Assembly (NCBI GenBank): GCA_031772625.1
Contig: CM062820.1
Span: 89,698,988-89,762,987, forward strand
Source of the DNA: Pinus tabuliformis
Taxonomy: Eukaryota; Streptophyta; Pinopsida; Pinales; Pinaceae
DNA length: 64,000 nucleotides
Direction of reading: 5' to 3'
Part shown: one piece after another, positions 1 through 11,266 of the stretch
Layout of the letters: the number at the start of each line of letters is the position of its first letter
How positions within the stretch are numbered: position 1 is the stretch's first letter
Translations under genes and position numbers: made by a program
The notes under the pieces: generated by a model
Database searches by the model: none
Seen by the model: the letters and a program-made list of their open reading frames with translations, nothing else
Told to the model about the DNA's origin: nothing

Positions 1-1440
1 TCTCTGGTCCATCGCACTGTCTCTCATTGGCAGTCTAGATGCATAGAACCTCCCGTGTGCTACAGGTGAGATTCATCCCTGTTTCCCTTAAGGACAGGTG
101 TGATGATTGAATGAGACTGTTTCCCTCTCTGGAATTTGGTTTTTTTCTTCATTTTTTTCAGCTCTACTCAGTAGTTTTGCTGCCTATGATCAGTATATCA
201 TTGTTGAAGCCTTCTTCCTTTACATTATTCAGCCTCCATTGATAAGGAATTGTAAATGTTTTTTATGTATTTTTCATCATTTACAGTCCTCCTTTGCAAA
301 AATTAGCTTAATCGAACTGTCTTCTTTTGATTCAAAAGTGTCGCAACTATCATTTTGAGTCAAGAAGAAGAGTGTCGTAAGGTCTTCCTCTTTTAGATAG
401 TCGATTGTACTTTTACCATTGTATTTGATTTGAATTATCAATATTTGAAGTGTCGAAAGAAGTTTTCCATCGAAATTGAAAGTGTCGTCGTAGTCTTCCT
501 TTCGTTTTGAAAAGAAATTTCTAAAAGTGTCGCTTTGAAGAAAATATTTCAGATCTATACTTAGTTTTCCTTTTTGGCATTCACACATTAAGGAAGTGGA
601 AAAACAAATACATGCATGGGCATTTCCATTTAGACTGCATGTGGAAAATGATTTAGGAAAAGTGAATTTAGTGTGTTCTCTCTGCTCTCTGTTGAAAGAA
701 TCATACTTTTCTTTCCTTAGTAGCTAGGATTTTATTTGCTAAAAGAAAACAAACGACTGTTTGTCATTTTAGATTGCATATTTAGGAATTTTACATCTAC
801 ATCACGCGGTGAACCTTAAAAGGCAAACTTCTTAAGAAAGATCAACTCTAAAATAAACCTCAATGAACATAAAAACGCTTTGAAACCTAATGCACAACAT
901 CTAGAAGTCTAGTATAGAGACGTATTCTGGCATCGTAAAACCTGGTAACTATCGTTTTTATCGCAGGTTAGGTGATTCCTCCTGTTTGATACGACAAGTG
1001 CCAGTACGGACTTGTGCTCCCCTTACCGTCGAGTATATATTGGGAGACCACAATAGGCTGATATCCTTTGTCCTTAGGAAGCCGTGTCTGCCGCCCTATC
1101 GATCGCAATGCACTGAAAACAGCATTCGGGAAGATTGACTGCCGTACATAAATTCCTTTGTAATTTCTCTTTAATTTACCACCAAGGTGTATATTGTAGT
1201 TTTGCGATTGGTTTGGTAATCCCTTTGTCTAGATTTCCAGAGTAGTCACTTCCGTTCCCTTTTTACTCCCTAAAAGAAAAGGTCCATCTGAGCACTTGTC
1301 ACTTCAGGCTCATTAAAAATCGAAGGCGACTGGAGTCACCTTTAACTTTTTCTTGACTCTTAAAAATTGAAAAAGAAAGTTGTGTCAAAGCATAATAAAA
1401 TTCATTTAATTCAGAATAACATCCCTATTCATTTGTTAAT
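1..1440. other. Noncoding stretch upstream of the gypsy remnant
   Basis: No convincing coding frame is visible. Short open frames at 107-358 and 277-588 lie on opposite strands over the same bases and match nothing I recognise. Between about 335 and 530 the motif AGTGTCG recurs five times at irregular spacing. The stretch probably belongs to the leader or 5' part of the gypsy element that follows, because a GGCTCATTAAAAAT motif near 1308 recurs at 3.7-4.5 kb. That link is an inference; no LTR was found at the left edge. Confidence 0.4.
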
Positions 1441-1624
1441 CTTAGGTTGAGGTAATGGAGTCCACCAATCAAGGAGGGGAAATCCTAGTCCTTTCTCCTC
1501 TTGGGGAGATATTGGTGCTCCTTATATGGCTACATTGTCCCTTCCATGACTCACAATTGGCCTGCCAGTATGGCTATTCTTGACCTCTGCCATTCAAAAC
1601 ACTGTAATTCCTCAGCAATCGAAT

Positions 1625-3013
1625 TAGCAACCAGATGATACTGGAGTTTCTCCCTCACCTTCTACTTCGTTTGTTTCTCCCTCTCCTTCTTCCTCTTCTC
1701 TTGGTGAAACTAGTGATACTAAAAACCAAGTAGCTAAGAAGAAGAAGAAAGGGAAGGAGAAGAAGAAGAAACTAGCCACGCAAGGGGGAAACCATGCATC
1801 GTCTGGCAAAAATCCACACACTACACCTTCCAAACCCAAATCTCCATGCGTAATTTGTAAATGAAACCATTATCATCGAGATTGTCCTTGCATCCCACAA
1901 ATCTTGAGAGACTGGTCTCCCCGCTTGCACCATTCGGTGTCATCAACCTCTGTCGATCATGGTGAGAGTACACCATCGACTAGCGAAAATGAAGTCAATG
2001 GATAAAAAGGAAGATCTATATTACCTTGTAGGCTGTGTGAAAGTGATCATGCCCTCCACCATTGTCCTTTTCTGGATGAAGCTAAAAGTGTCTTGGATAA
2101 CTGTCCTTCTTCACCATAGCGACTTCCACCTAGATACAACAAACTCCTACCAAGTCCATCGCTAGTTGAAAATCCGACCGACACACCTCTATTGTTGGTC
2201 GAAACGCCTATCATTGATGATAAACCCTTTGAGTCCACACTGGACCCAAGTCAACAGGTTGAGATGGCAGTCGACCTAGTCTTGCCTTCAAAAGGTCCAC
2301 CTTCAGATGATATAGTCTCCAAAGAGAATGAGAACGACACCATTCAAATTCATTTTGTTAACATAGAGTCTGATGAACATGGGGGCAATCTACCCATTCC
2401 TTTACCGCAGGAGGGAAGTTCCCCATTTCGAGAGATTCATCCGGTCGTTTATTTGGTCCCTCCTCCAAGCAATCTAGTTGTTTCCTTTGATTGGAATCTA
2501 CTAGCGGGACCCCGCCTTCCATCTAATGTACCATTCCGAATCATAGTACAAGTTTACAGAATGATCATGGCTGGCACTATCATAGATGAAGGGGCTTCCG
2601 TGAGTATCCTTTGCTCAATTGCTTGGAAAGCGCTTAGTTCTCCATCGCTTCTGCCTGAGAATCGAAATTTGTTAGGCTTCAATAAAGGAACCAGTCGACC
2701 GTTAGGGATCCTTCCAAATTTGCCTGTAACTTTGAGAAGGAAAATCGTTCATTTGAACGTGATGGTAGTCCAAGGGCCACTAGATTACAATCTACTCCTT
2801 GGGCATGACTACGTTTACAACATGGGAGTTATAGTTTCCTCACTCTTTCGGGTGATGTGTTTCCCTTATGAAGGTAGAATGGTACAGCTTGTTGACCAGC
2901 TTTCATTTCCCGGTTCAAATAGGGCTACGAGTCAAACAGCATCCCTAAATGGTCTCTTTGCACAAGGAATGTCTCTTCAACCTCCAATTCATCCACCTAA
3001 TTACCATGAGTAA
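1625..3013 (+). pseudogene. Ty3/gypsy gag C-terminus and retropepsin-like protease remnant
   Basis: Remnant of an LTR-retrotransposon polyprotein. One reading frame can be followed, broken by stops near 1862, 2002 and 2117. In order it shows a Ser/Thr- and Lys-rich linker, two zinc-knuckle-like motifs (1847-1885, CVICK-stop-NHYHRDC; 2027-2065, CRLCESDHALHHC), and an uninterrupted 273-codon tail from 2192. That tail contains a retropepsin-like domain: AGTIIDEGASVSIL near residues 127-140, where the usual D-T/S-G triad reads D-E-G, followed by a hydrophobic strand and LLLGHDYV. Both knuckles have CX2CX3HX4C spacing, one residue short of the usual CX2CX4HX4C. RT, RNase H and integrase do not follow. 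The family assignment rests on motif order; the protein is certainly inactive. Confidence 0.7.
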
Positions 3014-3096
3014 TTCGGTGAATATGACGAACCCAGGGGACATGCGCCCTGGTCTGCTTCGATAGGCAAACCCAGATGAAAAGATAGATTTCCTCG

Positions 3097-3300
3097 TAGG
3101 TTATATGATTGGTCTGAAACGCCATTTCCGTGTAGGATATGGATCAGTCTGAAACAGGATCTCCTCATTGTAGGATATATGATTGGTCTGAAACGCCATT
3201 TCCGTATAGGATGTGGGATCAGTCCGAAACAAGATCTCCTCAAAGGTTATGTGATTGGTCCAAAACACCATTTCCTTGTAGGTTATGTGATTGGAAGTGC
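3097..3300 (+). repeat. Tandem repeat, about 75-bp unit, about 2.7 copies
   Basis: Units containing GATTGGTCTGAAACGCCATT alternate with GATCAGTCTGAAACAGGATC. The peptide WSETPFP recurs if it is translated, but no long frame is supported. It follows directly after the protease remnant. Confidence 0.8.
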
Positions 3301-5720
3301 CGACCCACACCATTCACCTTTGTCTATTTCGATGGACAAAGCCAAGGAAGTGTTTTGTCTGCTCTGCGGACGAAACAATCTTGCTTAAATGCAAGGACTT
3401 CCATATGGTAACCTGGAAACTCTACTTTTCTTTATACCTGGGGGCATGCAAACCTTTTTTACGCAAGTGAAAAGCGACCAGCATAACTCTAACCTTGTAG
3501 TATTTTAGTCTAACTTTTAGTTCAACTACTTAGGTTAGGTGATTGGTCTGATCCACCATTCACCTTTGTTGGCAGACCCCAGCAAAGCAAAGGAAATGTT
3601 TTGTAGGAAACTATCCTACCTAACCTCAGTAGTTCATTAACTCTTAGTATAGTAGTTGGTCATTTCTAGCCTGCATACGAAAGGCACTAAGCAAAGTTTC
3701 GCACGGGGCAAGCTCATTAAAAAATGAACCTACTAATAAGAGACATCCTTAAAGACGACTGGAGTGAGCAAAATTTCTGCAAAGTTCAAGCTCGTTAAAA
3801 AATAAACCTAGCAATAAGCACATGTTGGCACAAGGTTCAAGCTCATTACCCACCACTGAGCACATGTTGGAACAAGGTTCAAGCTAATTAAAATATAAAC
3901 CCGCCTTTAGTAAACAACATCTGTGATTGCATTGCTATCAGCCTTTTGAGCCTTGATCGTGTTCTTACTGTCACCTCCACTCTTTTAGCCGATCATACGC
4001 CTCCACTTGATTGTTTACCCTTTTGAGGAACAACTGCGATGAGTGATTCTGTTAGCCACCCTCTTTACGCTGCCGTGTTTGAGAAGTTCCAAACTTACCT
4101 GGAACCAATTGTTACCCGAAAATATCACTCGTTCCTCAAAGACAAGTCTCTTTTAAGCTCTTTTTCGACTCGTAAAATATGAAAATATTGCCGAGCTACT
4201 AGCCTTTCCAGCTCGTTAAAGTAAAGGGAAGCACCATCCCTCCTCTACATTTTAATCTTTTTGGACCTGAGGGATCATTCCACAAAAAGATCGAGCACTT
4301 GTCTTTTTCGGCTCACTAAAACTATCGAAAAGTCATCTCTTTCGTATTATTTTATACTTTTTCAGACTTAAGAGATTATGCCATGAAAAAGGACTACTGG
4401 AGTTTCCTTTTTGTCCATTTTCAAACTCTCTAAACATGAAAAGGATCGAGTTATCTTTGTCGTTAAACTCGTTAAAACAATAGCGACAAACTTGTCCATT
4501 CGAACAAGAGCGAGTTTCACTGTCGCTAGGCTCGCTAAAACATAGCGACAGGTTTGTCTGAAGGGAAAATTATAGAACAAGCATATGTTATCCTCCTCAA
4601 GCTTGACAAAAATAAAGAGGTATTGGTCAGCAATGACTGGGGAAAAAGGGAAGAAAACTTGAAGAACTTCATTGGTAGCAAGTCGCTCTTAAACATGACA
4701 TTTTCACTCCATCACCATGATTGAGTCGGGTTGGGTTATTCCGTTCACCGGTCACATCACCATTGGTCCTCTGTACCATCCATTTTGGGGTTAACGCTAC
4801 CAATCCATTTCAGTGTCGCCGATATGTTCAAGAGAAGTCACTCAGAGAATTCACCAACCCAGCTAACACCTCATCCACTGCAATACCTTCACTCTCCATT
4901 TTTCATGATCGCCATTCGTGAACCTTGTATCATCAGATCGTTTTCACCTCCACAAAATCATTTGCTTCGTTTCGTGTCGTAGATGTGAGATTCATTAAGG
5001 CCCTCCTACGACGGGTCACTTCTTGTCGACATCAACTCATTATCCAAGAAGTTGACTTAGGAACAACCCTTTCAGTACTTTGAAGCCTGCATGCCTCAAT
5101 GGCAAGTTTCTCACTTCCGGCAACAAGTTTACATCAATGGCCTTCGACTGAAAGATTTTACGTATTGTTCGACATCAACTCATATATTCACACCACGTGA
5201 ATTGTACTGTAGTACCTTGAGGGTCATTATCATTATCAGTGATTCCTCTTGCGCCTGTTAACAGCTTACATCATTGGCTGGTAATCAGGTGATGTCTTTC
5301 CATGTTCGACTTCAGAGCATCTTTTCACATGGATCGACTTGTACATCGGGCGAAGATTGAACGAGTTTGAAGACCCCGGAACTAGTTTCATCCATCCAGG
5401 TTGCGATATATTCAAAAAAATAAAGACATCAAATGTACTCCATAGTTGCATAGCTAATCATCCAAGCTAAGGGATGATGGCTCTACAAGAATCACCAGTT
5501 TACAACAACAGACGATTGTCTGTCCTATGTATATGAAAATGAATTTATAAAGCTGAGCATTGGAATGACCACCTCAGCTAGATCATGAAAATAATATGAA
5601 GATAGTGTATTGTATTGTATCTTATTACAGGTCACCTTCCAGTTCGAAAAATCTTGGATCCTCATGATAACGCATTTCACCCGACATCAGAAGATTTACG
5701 ACCTCATGCTTTAGGGGGCA
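3301..5720. other. Noncoding part of the gypsy element with dispersed CTCGTTAAA motifs
   Basis: No gene is supported. The motif GCTC(A/G)(T/C)TAAA recurs many times (about 3712, 3789, 3838, 3885, 4212, 4310, 4467, 4531), often beside GCGACA or AAGGTTCAAGCT. This suggests an old internal repeat array. The stretch ends in TTAGGGGGCAAC, which looks like a polypurine tract, just before the LTR at 5721. Confidence 0.5.
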
Positions 5721-6467
5721 ACTGTTATAGACATATTTGGGCACTGCAACCCCAATCACATATGTCGATAAACCAAGGGGCTCTTAAACCCCTAAATGTG
5801 TTGTTTCACACCCTAAAGGATCAAGGTCAACTGATTACATCATTTTCCAGAAGTTCCACCTGAAAAACTACTCAGAACTGGTCAAAACTGACCCATACAA
5901 ACTGCTCCTTGGTCAAGGTGTGATGCATCTCACCTATTACACACGAGGGGTACGATTCATATTGAAAAGGCCTTCTGTAGGGTGCGATGGGCGAGAGTAG
6001 ACAAATGGCAGAGGTAGTTGGCTAAGTGGAAACCCAGAGAATCTTCTAGAAACTGCTCATATGACACTTGCCTCTCTGAATTCTCCCAGGGATGATTAAG
6101 AGATCATGAAATCTCCAAGTGGAACCAAGAACTATCAGTGAAATGACACTAATCAAAAACCCAGAAGTTGACTCACCCCCTGCAAATATATATATATGGA
6201 GCCCTCATCATAGAGATCCAGAGGCTAGAATTTTGAAATTTGTGAGGAAGTGTTGTTGGTTTCTCTGTGAGACATTGTATTGTTGGGTGATCTTGCTTTT
6301 CATGAGGTGATTAGGGATTTCATGCTGGATTAGACAGCTGGGTTGTAATCCTCTCTTCTACTTCTACTATCAATAAAATTATTTGAGTTTTCCTCCATAT
6401 ACTTGTGTATTTTTGAATCTTGTATTTGTGTATGCAATTGTATGGTTAATGTACTTCTGATTCTACA
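5721..6467 (+). repeat. Solo or 3' LTR of the gypsy remnant
   Basis: It starts with TGTTATAGAC directly after a polypurine-like tract and ends TTCTACA. Inside are a TATA-like run (TATATATATATGGAG, about 6187) and a polyadenylation-type AATAAA near 6373, which fits U3-R-U5 order. No second copy lies in the window, so the ends are approximate. Confidence 0.6.
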
Positions 6468-6474
6468 TTTTTTA

Positions 6475-6488
6475 TGGTATCATAGATC
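6475..6488 (+). other. Possible degenerate primer-binding site
   Basis: TGGTATCATAGATC lies about 7 bases after the LTR end and resembles the iMet-tRNA site TGGTATCAGAGC with two changes. A PPT before an LTR and a PBS after it in the same orientation would suggest two elements in tandem or a recombined pair. It is too weak to be sure. Confidence 0.3.
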
Positions 6489-6527
6489 TCTATGCTTTGA
6501 TGGTGTTTTGTTGCTTTGCCTCCACAG

Positions 6528-6617
6528 GTGTTATTTGAAGCGGGACAAGTGAGAAAGAAGTGGAAAGCTCTATCAAAGGAGAGAAGAAACAAGCAAGGAG
6601 CCAAGCGAAATATTAAG
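6528..6617 (+). other. Possible 30-codon exon, unidentified
   Basis: A 90-base open stretch flanked by TCCACAG (acceptor-like) and AAGGTTGG (donor-like). It would encode a basic peptide (VLFEAGQVRKKWKALSKERR and onward). I do not recognise it. It could equally be leader or gag sequence after the PBS-like site. Confidence 0.2.
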
Positions 6618-6619
6618 GT

Positions 6620-7672
6620 TGGTGCTCTCTGCTTCTCTCTTATCTATCATCCATAAAGGAAAACACAAGTTACTTTGAATTGTTTTTTTCTAAGATAGCT
6701 ACCCGTCTTAGTGGGACTAGCAGATCAAATAGACACTAGTTTTCCTGGAAACAGCGTCCTGTGGTAAAACTTGTATTACTCGGAGAGACCTTTCCAACAA
6801 GGTATTGTATCCTCTAAATAGAGATAATATGACCAAGTTATGGCTACCCAACTAACCCCAATAGAGCTCACAATATCTTGGTGTTACATCTCATGGGATT
6901 AGGGTTTTTGTTGTTTAGGGTTTTCTCATGTTTTTCAATAATAAATAAGTCGTTGAACCTCATTGTAACATAGTTCAGAGGCATGTTTCCACCACATCTC
7001 TTCTCAGAGAGAAGCTAACATCACTAGAGCTAGTCTTATGTTCATTTTGTTTGTAAGCATATTTCAATATTTTCTTTGTATTTATGGTTATATCTGTAAT
7101 TTGTTGCATTCCTATTTAAATTCAAATCTATCAATCCCCGCAATAGCTGGTGAAATATTTTATGGAAATAGATCTTTTTATCTTGCAAAAATAATATGCC
7201 TTTGATGAGCGAGACATCACCTAAAATCTTCGTTTTGTATGCGAACACCTTGCTATATATGACAAAAATAAATTATCAGATATTAACTGACGCTTAACCT
7301 TGTTTGAATTTAAAGAAGAAAATCATTACACCATAACAATAAGATGGAACTTGGTTCAGGATAAATAACTCAACCTTCAATCCACACACCCTCAACCCTT
7401 GATTACAACAACTTCTCAGCAATAACTCAACCAACAACAAGTTTATCTGGCAATAACTCAACCATGAATCCAACAAATTCGACCACCTTTTAAAGTATCA
7501 ACTTTTCTGAAATTTTAATGAGGACATTGGAGCTCTTTAATTCAACCCTAGGTAGATTGGCCACGTGAGATTTTCACTTCAGATCCACCTCTAGTTGCAT
7601 CGATTTTATTCTGCACAATGCACACCTTTAAATAATGTCAATAGAAAATATGGTCACAATTTTCAAACACTC

Positions 7673-7673
<1 letters not shown>
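6620..7673. other. No gene seen
   Basis: Ordinary AT-rich sequence. Only short frames without recognisable motifs were found. Confidence 0.5.

Positions 7674-7756
<83 letters not shown>
7674..7756. repeat. (TA)n microsatellite abutting the LINE 5' end
   Basis: About 80 bases of almost pure TA with one interruption near 7717. A second TA run lies at the LINE 3' end (15697-15722), so the LINE may have inserted into a TA tract, or its target-site duplication is TA-rich. Confidence 0.95.
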
Positions 7757-7759
<3 letters not shown>

Positions 7760-7830
7760 ATCAGAGCATTTTCAACTGCCACCTGCCGAGCTGCCGAGAT
7801 GCCGAGACCTCTTGCCGTTTCCACAGAGTC

Positions 7831-8079
7831 CAGTTTGTGCGCTCTGGTTGGGTCGTCGTGATAGCCAATAATTCAAATGGATTCATGGAGGGGGCACATG
7901 TTGGGGGACATGTTTTCTTTTTATTCGGCGTGACACTTTTCACTCTTCGTATACCAGTTTATGTGCTCTGGTTGGGCCGTCGTGATGGCCAATAATACTT
8001 GCGGTTTCATGGAGGGGGCGCATGTTGGGGGACACATTTCATTATTGTCGGCGTGACACATTTTCACTCTACGCATAGC
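7831..8079 (+). repeat. Two tandem 124-bp monomers in the LINE 5' UTR
   Basis: Copy 1 is 7831-7954 and copy 2 is 7955-8079. Both contain CTCTGGTTGGG, CATGGAGGGGGC, CATGTTGGGGGACA and GGCGTGACAC. Position at the extreme 5' end resembles promoter monomers of some L1 lineages; a promoter role is inference only. Confidence 0.8.
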
Positions 8080-9527
8080 TTGTTTTCTTCCTGAGCTCCT
8101 TTTGGCAGACATCCGTCTTGCTACGTGTTGGCTCTCAGTCCATCCACTATCGTTTTCTATTATGGTATAAGGAGGGGTGTGCTTTTCGTTTTGACGTTTT
8201 TCTCTTCTCAACTTCCCCGCGCGTTTCTGCGTAGGGAAGGTGATGGACCAGTTTCTGGCGCGGTGCCCCTCCTGGTATTTTTCTCCTACGTTTAGTTTTG
8301 TGGTTGTCCATTGTATCAGTTTTTCCTTTCCGAACGCGGGTTATCATTTTAGTCTGTCTTTGGTCTTGTGATATAGTCCTCTTCCTGGTTTTGAATACTC
8401 TATATTTGATCTCATCCTCTTGTATTTTCCTCCAAGCTTTTTGCGTCATTCTGTTTTCTGTATCGGTTTTAATATCCTGGCTATATCTCTCTTTACCCGC
8501 TCTATTTATGGTCACGATATCTATGGTGTTTCTCGGCACATGAAGGAGGTTGCGGGTCAAGGCGGCTCTGGTTGGGTGATGGTTCTTCTCGGTGGTGACA
8601 TGTCTTTTTGCCCGATTTATTCAAAAGGTTAGTTCATCACTCAAGCCTCATCGTATCGGTTTTTACTGTCCTGAGCATTACAGATGATAATCCTTAATCT
8701 TTAGTATAGTTTCTATGGTTCTCTTTTGACAGTCCCGTTATATAAGGATAGATATCCGTTCATATCTCTGTGCATGGATCACAAAGTTTTAACAGGAATA
8801 AAGGATCTCATAAGAAAAATAGCATGGTTTCCGAATATATGTGTCATATCTAAGCCGTGCCTAGATTTTAGTTTCAGAATAGGTCATTGGTGGTGTAAAT
8901 GTAAGTATTGTTACTGCTGCTGCATCGTTTTGCCATGTTTTTCATGAACCCTGACGGTATCGACTATCTTGCTTGTTCTGTCCCTCTGGTTTTTCCGGAG
9001 ACGGAGACGGAATTTCCTGATTTGTTTTTTTCTGAGAACCGGGGGGGTTTGGACGTGGGATGGTACACGTGAGTTATTGATTTCCTCCTAGAGTACGCCA
9101 TCACTACTTCCGGTTACTTCATTTTCGCTGGAATGTTAAGTAAGCTATCTATTTTTTGTCAGTCGTTGGTGTTCCCGGGTGTATCTAGGTGCTGAAAGAT
9201 TTGGGAATAATCTTCCTATCCATCTTCCTGTCAGACCTTTTATTTTGGGTATGCATCGTATGTCAGAACCATTATTATTATCTGTCAGGTGCTGATATTC
9301 CCTAGGTGTTTACGTGATGCTGTAAGATTTGGGAATTATCTTCCGATCCTTTCGTCCTGTTCGACTTTTATTATGGGAATGTATAGTATATCTGAACCAT
9401 TCCTCATCTTATCTGGATCGTACCGATTTGCTTTTTCCCATTAATCTCCTTGATTTGTTCTCCATCATATGCTTTTTTGGCTTACCTGTCCTTCCCTTCT
9501 GCTTATCTGTCGAATATTGGAATATTC
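8080..9527 (+). other. LINE 5' UTR
   Basis: Noncoding part of the LINE between the monomers and ORF1. It contains a loose repeat (GCTGAAAGATTTGGGAATAATC near 9193 and GCTGTAAGATTTGGGAATTATC near 9321). Antisense open frames here (for example 8147-8560) have no recognisable domain. Confidence 0.5.
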
Positions 9528-11266
9528 ATGAGCGATATGGAGATATTATCCGTTGAGTCTGACACGTCAGCCATGGTGCGGGCTGCCATGGAGGCAGAAG
9601 CAAACCATTGTAGACCTATTAATCCAATGCACTAGCAGTCCTCTTTGGCTGATCATCTGATTCCTCAACCATATCAGTCATTACATGAACAAAAAGGTGG
9701 CGGACATGTTCATCCGTGGTGTAAGAAAAGCCATCGTCCTGCAAAGATCGTCCCTCCTCCATCAGCTATTAATCTGGACAGTGTCTCTCTTGCGGACAGA
9801 ATTTCCAGTCTTCACTCCCGTGCTTTGGTTGGTCGATGGCATTTTCCTGATATGGAAGATGCTCAGATGAGAGTTCGGCTTGGTTCCAAATGGAATTCTC
9901 TGCTGGGGTACATCCCCACGATTTTGAGGCTCATGAAGGATTAGTATAGTTTCCATTTCTTAAATGTGAAGAATCTGAATACTATATGGGCTCTTCCTTG
10001 GGTCCATGGGAAAAGTTTTCTAGCCCTAGAAAAATGGTATATTGGTTTTAATCCATTAAGAAATACCCCTCAAAGCAACCTCATCTGGGTCAAATTACCA
10101 GGCCTTCCTATCGAACTATGGACAAAGAAAACACTTTCTGATATAGGGAATACTATTGGGAAATTTGTTTTTGTGGATCCCAAATGTCTAGGAGCTAAGG
10201 ATAAAAGGGTAGCCTGGATTCTTATTGAGAAAGAATATAGAGGTAGTTTCCCTGAGAACATTGACCTTAATTGGGGTGAGTTATATATTCCACAGAGACT
10301 TGATTATTGGGGTGTTCCCTTTCGTTGCTCGGTCTATCATAAAACGAGACACTTAAAATGGCACTGTCCTCAGCGTCCGGGAGGAAAGGCAAAAGGAATG
10401 GAATCTCATGTGAAATCTTTCTCCCTCTTATTGGATAATGAGTACTGTGATGCTGGGGGGGAGAGGAATAACTTAAAAGGATCAGCCTCGTTTGCAGACA
10501 AAGTTTCTCCAGTACTGTCTAGAAGCTTTTCGAAGTCGATAGGCCCGTCATGCGAGACTTCTCATAGGAACTCCGTTTCCCCAAAAAAGAATCTTGATGC
10601 TCCTTCATCCTTTCCAAGATCCCATTCTCTGGTTAATTTGGGCCATTCTCCCAATAAGGCTTCAGTTTCACTTCCTCCATTGGGTCCACAGGAGATCTTT
10701 CACTCTCATCCTTATCCTCCGGTACCTTCCTCAGGGAATGCTATTAGGTCTCCTCTTCCTGTGCCACACCCGTATCTTGACATCAATACTTCATCCCACA
10801 TTACTATCATTCCATCTTCTTCACCATCTCCGGTCAAAGACAGATCTGTTTCAAAAGATATAGCCCTATCTCCGCCAATATTGCATGGTTCCTCTCAGGA
10901 TAAAACAAGATTGATTTAAAAGGTAAAGCTCCGGTAGTCTCTGTCACTCCTCTTAATTCGCCTGTATCTTCCCCTACTAATTCGATTGGAAGCGATCTTG
11001 ATATGCTTTTGAGAAGAGAATCCCTTCACCTTCACCCGCTCACCATTCACAAACCACGGAAATCCTCCTCTCCTATTATTAGTCCTACCTCGGAGGGAAA
11101 TATCACGGTTAGAAGAAAGCAGAACAGGGGTAGTAGGCACTTCCGTGGCAGGAGGGATAAGTCCATAAATGAGCTTCATGATCCATCCCTGATTGATATT
11201 CCTATTATAGATCTTGCAGTAAGTGGGCCTCTTAGAGCAAGTAAGCCTGGAGGAAAGACCTCATGA
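9528..11266 (+). pseudogene. LINE ORF1 (DUF4283-like RNA-binding protein), broken
   Basis: ORF1 of plant L1 elements encodes an RNA-binding chaperone-like protein of the ribonucleoprotein particle. A single frame runs from the ATG at 9528 (MSDMEILSVESD) with in-frame TAGs at 9633 and 9942. It continues through a DUF4283-like block (ADRISSLHSRALVGRWHF, then NTIWALPWVHGKSFLALEKW and KLPGLPIELW). Next is a knuckle-like CSVYHKTRHLKWHCP whose second Cys is Tyr, then a Ser/Pro-rich tail. At 10902-10905 one A of an A-run is missing, shifting the frame. Restoring it gives an open frame to the TGA at 11264-11266, which overlaps the ORF2 ATG as ATGA. Domain naming is from pattern; the breaks are directly visible. 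Confidence 0.75.

Noticed and set aside
3097-3300. CRISPR-like array
   Set aside because: Contiguous tandem repeat without unique spacers, in plant DNA.
6475-6488. Confident second LTR element starting after 6467
   Set aside because: The PBS-like site has two mismatches and no downstream gag was found, so it is kept only as a weak feature.
7595-7861. Open frame rich in Tyr and Ile
   Set aside because: It is only the translation of the TA microsatellite.
8147-8560. 137-codon minus-strand frame
   Set aside because: Lies in the LINE 5' UTR in antisense, with no domain and biased basic composition.
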